Source of the DNA: CAVRZY01 sp963725415
GTDB taxonomy: Bacteria; Acidobacteriota; Terriglobia; Bryobacterales; Bryobacteraceae
Length of the DNA: 5,562 nt
Direction of reading: 5' to 3'
Assembly (NCBI GenBank): GCA_963725415.1
Contig: CAVRZY010000254.1
Location: 1-5,562, forward strand
Shown: one piece after another, positions 1 through 4,951 of the stretch
Position numbering within the stretch: position 1 is the stretch's first letter
Layout: each line of letters starts with the position of its first letter
Program-made: the position numbers and the translations under genes
Notes under the pieces: model-generated
What the model saw: only the letters and a program-made list of their open reading frames with translations
Told to the model about the DNA's origin: nothing
Databases searched by the model: none

Positions 1-939
1 TTCTTCGGCGCCATGCTGCCTGCCGTGGCGGGGTGGAATCTCTGGGTGCGCGCTCACCTGCCCGCCTCCAGCGACTTCGTCACCCTGTACTACACGGACT
101 ATCTCAGATTCCATCTGGCCAACTTCACCTGGGGTGACCTGCCGCTGCTTCTGTCGAAAAACCTGGGGGGCCTGCTGACGGGGATTGGGGGTTTGTTCAT
201 GGTATTCGGGGCGCAGCCTCTCTTGCAGATTCTGGGAGTGCTGGCCATCTTTGGAACCCTCCGCATGGTGAGGCGCTGCGGGGTGAGCCAGTATCATCTG
301 TTCGCAGCCGGTCACGTGTTGTTGCTCCTGCCCTGGCACCTGGGCCTCTACGACCAGTACGTGCGGCTGGTGCTCCCGATTCTGCCCCTCCTGTTGGCCG
401 GTCTGTCCAGTGAATTCCGGCGAGCTGCTGTGCAGGTGCATGCCTGGTTCAAGACTCCTGGGGGCGGCCGCATGTTGTTGGCCTGTGCCTTGTCAGTTGG
501 AGTAGGATTCGTTGCGGTGGTGGGGGCGCTCAGCGTGTTTGTGACCTTGTACCAATTCCCCGGGTTCTTGAATCGAAGTCGGGTCTTGCTGGCGAACAAC
601 CGGGCGGCCTATCGCTGGATCGCCGAGAACCTGCCGCGGGATTCCGCGTTCCTGGCGGGCGCCGACCCGCAGCTCTACTTGTACACAGGCCGTCCGGCTT
701 GTCACTTCGTCGTTCCCCCGAGGCTGCTGTATCTGAACGATCAGGCGAAGATCTCGGAGCTTTATCGAAGGGTTGCCGAGTACGGACGGGCGCACCGCCT
801 GAGTCACGCTTTCCTCAACGTGGGCGGAGAATCCGGCGGCGACTTGGGCCTGCTGGCGGGGAAGGGCGAGCTCGCGGGCAGCCCCGGATTTCAGTTGCTT
901 TATCGGTCCGGCACAGCGTCTGTCTATCGGATAGAGTAG
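1..939 (+). CDS. GT39/PMT-like (GT-C) membrane glycosyltransferase, C-terminal part (5' partial)
   Basis: The reading frame is open from base 1, so the gene begins outside the window; the ATG at 13 is unlikely to be the true start because four in-frame codons precede it without a stop. What is visible is about 312 residues: several hydrophobic helices (counting from the ATG, about 51-85, 93-111, 117-133 and 154-180) followed by a soluble tail of about 125 residues. The helix with 'LYDQYVRLVLPILPLLLAG' and the tail with 'AYRWIAENLP', 'DPQLYLYTGRPA' and 'PPRLLY' are typical of bacterial members of the dolichyl-phosphate-mannose mannosyltransferase-like group. Family knowledge: such enzymes sit in the inner membrane and move a sugar from a polyprenyl-phosphate donor to an acceptor on the outer face. 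The catalytic acidic loop lies in the missing N-terminal half, so activity cannot be judged. The gene ends 58 bases before the UbiA start chosen here and probably shares its transcript. The exact sugar is unknown. Confidence 0.8.
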   Translation, partial: FFGAMLPAVAGWNLWVRAHLPASSDFVTLYYTDYLRFHLANFTWGDLPLLLSKNLGGLLTGIGGLFMVFGAQPLLQILGVLAIFGTLRMVRRCGVSQYHLFAAGHVLLLLPWHLGLYDQYVRLVLPILPLLLAGLSSEFRRAAVQVHAWFKTPGGGRMLLACALSVGVGFVAVVGALSVFVTLYQFPGFLNRSRVLLANNRAAYRWIAENLPRDSAFLAGADPQLYLYTGRPACHFVVPPRLLYLNDQAKISELYRRVAEYGRAHRLSHAFLNVGGESGGDLGLLAGKGELAGSPGFQLLYRSGTASVYRIE

Positions 940-947
940 AGATAAAC

Positions 948-1001
948 ATGCCCGAGGTGAGGGAAAGGCGTCCCTGGAGGTGGGGAGGAGATCGGAAGTG
1001 A
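948..1001 (+). other. 17-codon mini-ORF in the GT-C/UbiA junction (possible coupling leader)
   Basis: An ATG at 948 opens a 17-residue reading frame (MPEVRERRPWRWGGDRK) that starts eight bases after the upstream stop and ends with TGA at 999-1001. That stop overlaps the GTG at 998, giving a GTGA junction with the proposed UbiA start. The peptide is rich in Arg and Trp and resembles nothing I know; its DNA also carries the purine-rich ribosome site for UbiA. No good ribosome site precedes its own ATG. It may only be chance open frame in GC-rich DNA; listed because the same arrangement recurs at the next junction. Confidence 0.15.
984..990 (+). promoter_or_regulatory. ribosome binding site for the UbiA-family gene
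   Basis: GGAGGAG lies seven bases before the GTG at 998 and is the strongest Shine-Dalgarno-like sequence in this junction. It decides the start: the longer in-frame GTG at 980 would sit upstream of this site, and the ATG at 1148 has no comparable site at proper distance. Confidence 0.55.
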
Positions 1002-2008
1002 GAGACAAGACTTGGCTGCCGCTCGGTGCTCTGCGGAAAAGACAGCATAACCGCACGGGCCGCGAGGAAGAGGCCGGTTCACAGATACTGTCGCCGCTCC
1101 CGAGTTTCCCGGCCGCACCGGGGGGAGTAGCGCGTTCGATCCCGCGAATGGTCCGGGCAATGCGGGTGTACCAATGGCTGAAGAACCTGCTCTTTTTTGT
1201 CCCGGTCATCGCCGCTCATCAGTTCCTCAACGTTGCCGTTATGGAACGCGTTCTTCTGGCCTTTTTTGCTTTCTCCCTTTGCGCCTCCTCGGCCTATATC
1301 CTCAACGACCTGGTCGATCTGGATGCCGACCGTAGACATGCAACCAGACGCAAGCGCGTTTTTGCCTCCGGAGCGCTGCCGAAGCGAGTCGGGATGGCGA
1401 TGATCCCGCTACTGCTGGTGGTTGCCACCGGGCTGGGCGGTCTGATCTCGCTGAGATTTGTTCTTTTCCTTCTGGTGTATTGGGTGCTGGCCGCGGCCTA
1501 CACCTTCGCGTTGAAATCGGTGGTGGTGCTGGACATCTTCCTGCTAGCCTTTTTCTACACGTTTCGCATCTTTTTGGGAGGCGAAGCTGCTGGCATAAAG
1601 GTATCGTTCTGGCTGGCCGCTTTTTCCATATTCCTGTTTCTAAGCCTGTCGCTTGTGAAGCGGTTCGTGGAAGTCAGTTCAGTGGTTCACCAGGACAAAG
1701 TCCCGGCGGGCAAACGTGACTATCGAGAGAAGGATCTGGTGCAGATGGCAGCGTCCGGGACGGCGAGCGGTTATGCTTCGGTCGTGGTGCTGGCTCTTTA
1801 CATCAACAGTGAGGAGGTGAGCCGGCTCTATAACCACCCGGTTTACCTGTGGCTGACTTGTCTGGCGGTTCTATTCTGGATAAACCGGATTTGGATCCTG
1901 GCCAACCGGAACCAGGTGCCGTACGATCCGATCCTGTTTGCTCTCAAAGACCGGTACAGTTATGCGGTCGCTGGGTTCGCAGTGGTTGCGTTTCTGCTCG
2001 CCCTATGA
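998..2008 (+). CDS. UbiA-family membrane transferase, decaprenyl-phosphate phosphoribosyltransferase (DPPR synthase) type
   Basis: Predicted 336-residue integral membrane protein. The known reaction of this subfamily is transfer of 5-phosphoribose from PRPP to polyprenyl phosphate at the cytoplasmic face, the first committed step to lipid-linked pentose donors. Seen here, numbered from the GTG at 998: the entry motif 'YQWLKNLLFF' near 58-67; the first Asp-rich motif N103-D104-x-x-D107-x-x-x-D111 followed by RRH; 'RKRVFASG' near 118-125; the second motif Y168...K173...D179; the 'FRIFLGG' segment near 189-195; and the C-terminal 'DPILFALKDR'. These match the mycobacterial Rv3806c pattern as I remember it better than quinone-type UbiA. 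Hydrophobic helices cover most of the protein after residue 58. The first 50 residues are hydrophilic and not family-like, so the true start could be the ATG at 1148 (286 residues), although only the GTG at 998 has a good ribosome site. The stop overlaps an ATG (ATGA at 2005-2008). Related proteins sometimes carry an N-terminal HAD-type phosphatase domain; none is present here. Confidence 0.88.
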   Translation: MRDKTWLPLGALRKRQHNRTGREEEAGSQILSPLPSFPAAPGGVARSIPRMVRAMRVYQWLKNLLFFVPVIAAHQFLNVAVMERVLLAFFAFSLCASSAYILNDLVDLDADRRHATRRKRVFASGALPKRVGMAMIPLLLVVATGLGGLISLRFVLFLLVYWVLAAAYTFALKSVVVLDIFLLAFFYTFRIFLGGEAAGIKVSFWLAAFSIFLFLSLSLVKRFVEVSSVVHQDKVPAGKRDYREKDLVQMAASGTASGYASVVVLALYINSEEVSRLYNHPVYLWLTCLAVLFWINRIWILANRNQVPYDPILFALKDRYSYAVAGFAVVAFLLAL

Positions 2009-2070
2009 AGGCAGGCGGCGGCCCCTCTGTCGCCCTCCTGCGGGCGGTTGATAATAAAGGCAGACGATGA
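2005..2070 (+). other. 21-codon mini-ORF bridging UbiA and GT9 by two ATGA overlaps
   Basis: An ATG at 2005 overlaps the UbiA stop (ATGA at 2005-2008). Its 21-residue frame (MKAGGGPSVALLRAVDNKGR plus R) ends in TGA at 2068-2070, which overlaps the GT9 ATG at 2067 (again ATGA). It therefore fills the 58-base gap exactly and would let ribosomes pass by termination and reinitiation. There is no ribosome site for its own ATG, so translation would depend on coupling. The peptide matches no family I know. Chance is a serious alternative. Confidence 0.22.
2056..2060 (+). promoter_or_regulatory. ribosome binding site for the GT9 gene
   Basis: AAAGG ends six bases before the ATG at 2067. It is a modest but well-placed Shine-Dalgarno-like sequence and supports 2067 as the start of the glycosyltransferase. 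Confidence 0.4.
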
Positions 2071-3173
2071 ATCCCTCAACCGCAAAAAAGCTGGATGGAA
2101 GACTGTGGCGGGGCGGGGCCGCGGCAGCGCGATGCTTATCGGCTGCGCTCGGCTGGCGGAGCCCGGAGTCGCGGCCGCTCATCCTCCGACCGGGCGGAAT
2201 GGGCGACTTGATTCTCCTGTGCGTGGCTTGTGAGGAGATGGGATGCAGCCCAAGGGACTTCTTTTGGCTTATTGAAAGGCGCTCCAGCGCATGGGCAAAG
2301 CATTTGGGCCTTGATCATCTGTGCTACGACGAAGATCTGCTGGGGGCCCACTGCCGAGTGGCCGGTCGCTTTCCATTAGTCGTGAACTCGGAGCAATTAT
2401 TCGGACTCTCGCAGAGCACGGCGCTGCTGGCGCGCGGAAGGGGTGGGAGGCTTGCCTGCTTTGACACAAACCGAGGCGCCGGGTGGGCAGACGTTCGGGT
2501 TGGATACGATCCAGACCAGGGCCACGAGTCGGTCGAATTCAGCAAGCTCCTCGGCGCTGCTCTGAGGTTGCGCGCGGAATGTTTCTCGCTGCCTCGAGTG
2601 CGGCGTCGGAAGGCGGCGCCAGCGCGAGCGCCGATCGTGGGTATCGGCGGGCTCCAGTCCGAGTCCCGGGCGTTATCACACGAGCAGTGGCATGAAATGA
2701 TTCGCAACTGGAGCCGCGGCAGAGACTTCTTTATTGCCTCGTCGGAGAATGACAGAGCGTTCGCCCGGGAGCTGTGGGCCTGTTTTGGACCGTCAGCGAA
2801 AATTTTTGAGGGAACCTTTTCTTCAATGTGCGATTACGTCGCTGAATGCGAAGAGGTCCTTACCGTGGACAGCGGTTTTGTGCACATCGCTTCGTACTAC
2901 GGAGTTCCTGTCACTGCGGTTTTCACCAGCGGCCGGGACAAGAAATGGGGCCCGCTCTCCGCGGGGAGTCGAATTATCAGGCGCACCGATCTTGCCTGCC
3001 AGCCCTGCGCTTGGTTTGGCCAGGTTCCTCCTTGCCCGCACCAGTTTCGCTGCAAAGATGTTGAATATGGGAGACACACTCGGGAACTGAATGTCTATTC
3101 TGAAAGCACACCGATGGCGACCAGACCTGACGCGGCAGAGGGCCTCGACGGGGAAGGCGAGGATCACGCTTAA
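2067..3173 (+). CDS. glycosyltransferase family 9 (heptosyltransferase-like) protein
   Basis: Predicted 368-residue soluble protein with a GT-B fold of the ADP-heptose:LPS heptosyltransferase family. Family members transfer a sugar from a nucleotide-sugar to lipid A core or other surface glycans on the inner face of the membrane. Seen here: the N-terminal glycine-rich motif 'LILRPGGMGDLIL' (38-50), whose Asp47 matches the catalytic Asp of WaaC-type enzymes; the start of the C-terminal domain with 'IVGIGG' (190-195); and the donor-site motif 'VDSGFVHIASYYGVPVTAVF' (267-286) with Asp268, Ser269, Gly270 and His273. This is followed by 'KKWGPL' and a cysteine cluster C311, C314, C323, C329 with 'CAWFGQVPPCP'. 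The last 30 residues are polar and acidic and look disordered. The first 35 residues before the motif are longer than in simple family members. The gene follows UbiA at 58 bases and ends 19 bases before a convergent gene. The sugar and acceptor cannot be told from sequence. Confidence 0.87.
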   Translation: MNPSTAKKLDGRLWRGGAAAARCLSAALGWRSPESRPLILRPGGMGDLILLCVACEEMGCSPRDFFWLIERRSSAWAKHLGLDHLCYDEDLLGAHCRVAGRFPLVVNSEQLFGLSQSTALLARGRGGRLACFDTNRGAGWADVRVGYDPDQGHESVEFSKLLGAALRLRAECFSLPRVRRRKAAPARAPIVGIGGLQSESRALSHEQWHEMIRNWSRGRDFFIASSENDRAFARELWACFGPSAKIFEGTFSSMCDYVAECEEVLTVDSGFVHIASYYGVPVTAVFTSGRDKKWGPLSAGSRIIRRTDLACQPCAWFGQVPPCPHQFRCKDVEYGRHTRELNVYSESTPMATRPDAAEGLDGEGEDHA

Positions 3174-3192
3174 CCAGCACTGCCAGGGGACT

Positions 3193-4134
3193 TTACTTCC
3201 GTGCTCTGCAGCAGATGAAATATGCGAGTCCGAGGATCTTGTCCAGCTTTGTCAGGTTTAGAAAACGGAGAACGACTTTGACCCTGGGAGTTGCCCGCAG
3301 GCCTAACGTCGCGTAGAGCCGGCACTGAACCGAAACACTCTCCAGCCACATTTCGAGCGACGAATAGCCGGCGGCGCGGACCATCTGGCGCAAAGTCGGG
3401 CGGGTAAACAGAGTGATGTGTCCCGGCGCCGTGGGGAGTTTCGGGTACCCGCGGACGAAATCGTTGATCCTGTGCCGGATTGGCAGCAAGGACTCGTTGG
3501 GCACCTCTACATAGAGAAATCCGTTCGGTTTCAGCCTGCTCCTGAGGATGCGCAGCGTGTTGAGCGGGTCGGGTATATGCTCCAGCACATTGTCTAGATT
3601 GACCCAGTCAAAGTTTTTGTCTGCGCCAAGGCCGTCGAGAGTTGCCACGGCCGGATAGTTTTTTCCAAGAATGCAGTCCCTGGCCGTGGGAGAAGGCTCG
3701 ACCGCCCAGCACGTCCAGCCAGGCAGTTCCCGCTTCACCGCATCGAGCATCGCTCCGTATCCAGCTCCTATGTCCAAAAAATCGCCAGCGGAAGGCAGAG
3801 ACCGACGGCGGCAGAAGCGACGGATCCTGGCGCGAAAAAGCGCCACTTTATCCTGGGTTTGGTTCTGGAAGTGGAGATATCCCTCCAGCTCGCGGTGCGC
3901 GTCGGAAAGCGTTGTTTCCGGCGCTTGTGGATTCTGATACATCAGCCGGCAATCCGCGCAACGCACGATGCGCATGAATGGCTCAATTGAAGAATAGACA
4001 ACTCGCTGGCGTGCGGACCCGCAGAGGGGACACTCGACAAATGAATACCTTGAGCCGTTTGGCCCTGGCGGCAAACCAGCGGCCAGGAGCGGCGAGTTGG
4101 AAGCGGGTGTCAGACGGATTATTCTGGTCATCAT
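3193..4134 (-). CDS. zinc-ribbon class I SAM-dependent methyltransferase
   Basis: Predicted 313-residue soluble enzyme. The N-terminal part carries a zinc-ribbon-like pair: 'CPLCGS' (C35, C38) and 'RCADC' (C59, C62) followed by 'RLMYQNP'. A Rossmann methyltransferase domain (Methyltransf_23 type) follows, with motif I 'DIGAGYG' (121-127), acidic Glu146 in 'AVEPS' for the SAM ribose, 'LDNVLEHIPDP' (180-190), 'LKPNGFLYVEVPNE' (201-214) and 'PGHITLFTRPTL' (237-248). This architecture is common in surface-polysaccharide clusters, where members methylate sugars or make sugar-linked intermediates; the acceptor here is unknown. The C-terminal tail (about 270-313) is basic and mildly hydrophobic. Two ATG codons stand in tandem at the start (4134 and 4131), with no strong ribosome site. 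A stop codon of an older upstream reading frame lies only five bases before the first ATG, suggesting the gene was once downstream in a minus-strand operon and may have lost its original promoter. Confidence 0.9.
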   Translation of the reverse strand: MMTRIIRLTPASNSPLLAAGLPPGPNGSRYSFVECPLCGSARQRVVYSSIEPFMRIVRCADCRLMYQNPQAPETTLSDAHRELEGYLHFQNQTQDKVALFRARIRRFCRRRSLPSAGDFLDIGAGYGAMLDAVKRELPGWTCWAVEPSPTARDCILGKNYPAVATLDGLGADKNFDWVNLDNVLEHIPDPLNTLRILRSRLKPNGFLYVEVPNESLLPIRHRINDFVRGYPKLPTAPGHITLFTRPTLRQMVRAAGYSSLEMWLESVSVQCRLYATLGLRATPRVKVVLRFLNLTKLDKILGLAYFICCRARK

Positions 4135-4440
4135 TCGGCTCAGTCCCGTGATTTGGCCTCTGTGGATTCGCGGTGACTTTTCGTCTTGGGCAAGCCAGTC
4201 AAGCGCGAAGGCAGCTTGAGAAGCTCAATTATCTCAAACAATAGCTGGCTGGGGCGTGCACCACGGGGGTGCCGCAAGCAGTTTCAATGGCGTCGCGGGT
4301 CGGCGCGATTGAGAATCCATCAGGCAATTGCCGATTGCAGCCCGGAAGTCGCGTCACGGCCCCGGTCTGGATTGGCGTGTGTTCGGGGGTCGCCGCCGTG
4401 CAAAAGCGGCTGATTGTCTGCGTTTCAGAAGCTCGATTTC
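4135..4440. other. gene-poor, scarred interval between two divergent methyltransferase genes
   Basis: About 300 bases without an intact gene. Short open frames exist on both strands, for example a 62-codon frame at 4269-4457 (+) and a 75-codon frame at 4186-4413 (+), but none resembles a known protein or has a ribosome site. The left part carries what looks like the tail of a lost minus-strand gene (listed separately). A 10-base palindrome, GGCAATTGCC, lies at 4323-4332. I see no convincing promoter, terminator, transposon end or RNA gene, although promoters for the two divergent genes would have to lie here. Confidence 0.5.
4140..4283 (-). pseudogene. possible C-terminal remnant of a lost minus-strand gene upstream of the methyltransferase
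   Basis: On the minus strand a frame is open from 4283 down to a TGA at 4142-4140, five bases before the methyltransferase ATG at 4134, which is ordinary operon spacing. The last 38 residues read like a real protein end: 'QLLFEIIELLKLPSRLTGL' followed by a charged tail ending 'TEAKSRD'. There is no ATG in the frame, and an in-frame stop at 4286-4284 cuts it upstream, so no complete gene can be read. The neighbouring minus frame upstream contains 'TRDAIETACGTPVVHAP', which could be earlier sequence of the same gene displaced by an indel. The family is not recognisable. This is inference from spacing and amino-acid texture only. Confidence 0.3.
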
Positions 4441-4920
4441 GTGTTACTCTTTTCTGAGACAGTTGGCGGGCACGCTTTGAGGTGGAAAGCGGTTCATGAC
4501 GCAGACCCGGGGCATTATGACAGACTGCGGCAGTGCTGGCCGAATGAACGGCGCGCCACATTTGTTGCACAGCGCCTGGAGCGCTACCGGCTGCCGGCGG
4601 GTGCGGCGGTTCGCGAGTTCGGTTCAGGCACCGGGTGGCTGCCGGAGGGGCGGGCGGGGCGGTTTCCTGCCTTGGTGCTTTGTGGGCTGGAGCCCATTGA
4701 TGGCTATGTAGCATTCGCCCGAGAAAAAACGGGGGCCAAGAGCGTTCGACACGTTCCAGGCATCGCCAAGACCGCCCATCGCCATCTCACCCGCCAATTC
4801 CAGGTAGCGCTATCGAATGATGTATTACATCATACAATTGATCTACCCACCCGAAGTGCCCCCATCACGACATCCGATGGGAGTGGTGAAGGGTCTTGCC
4901 TGGAGGCGCCGGCAGGGTGA
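4414..4920 (+). pseudogene. truncated class I SAM-dependent methyltransferase
   Basis: The open frame codes for up to 168 residues but has only a TTG (4414) or GTG (4441) as start, without a ribosome site. From about residue 14 it is methyltransferase-like: 'HALRWKAVHDADPGHYDRL' (20-38), SAM motif I 'EFGSGTGW' (68-75), 'CGLEPIDGY' with Glu93 as likely ribose-binding acid, and 'LSNDVLHHTIDL' (133-144). After residue 144 the expected helix and 'LkPGG'-type strand are absent. Instead there is a low-complexity tail and a stop at 4918-4920. Family members usually exceed 220 residues, so roughly the C-terminal third is missing. The gap between motif I and the second strand also looks altered ('LPEGRAGRFPAL'). 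It faces the same way as the downstream GT-C gene and is divergent from the intact methyltransferase, to which it is not closely similar. Probably inactive; a short functional variant cannot be excluded. Confidence 0.6.
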
Positions 4921-4951
4921 CTATGCTGACGCGGGTCCGGTGGGTTACATT

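Noticed and set aside
493..1209. Long minus-strand open frame of 238 codons
   Set aside because: It runs antisense through the GT-C tail and the UbiA start, has Ser/Arg/Pro-rich composition and no motif; it is a shadow of GC-rich coding DNA.
3174..3210. AGCAC...GTGCT inverted repeat as a bidirectional terminator
   Set aside because: Only five base pairs with a 20-base loop and no T-run; too weak to call.
4323..4332. GGCAATTGCC palindrome as operator
   Set aside because: Ten-base palindromes are expected several times by chance in a few kilobases, and no promoter could be placed around it.
4186..4457. Plus-strand short frames (75 and 62 codons) in the intergenic region
   Set aside because: No ribosome site, no recognisable motif and basic, Ser-rich translations; the first ends exactly where the methyltransferase frame begins only because of a shared stop region.
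4229..4714. Minus-strand open frame of 161 codons opposite the broken methyltransferase
   Set aside because: Ala/Pro/Thr/Arg-rich sequence without domain motifs, antisense to recognisable methyltransferase motifs. Only its last part ('TRDAIETACGTPVVHAP') was considered as possible remnant sequence.
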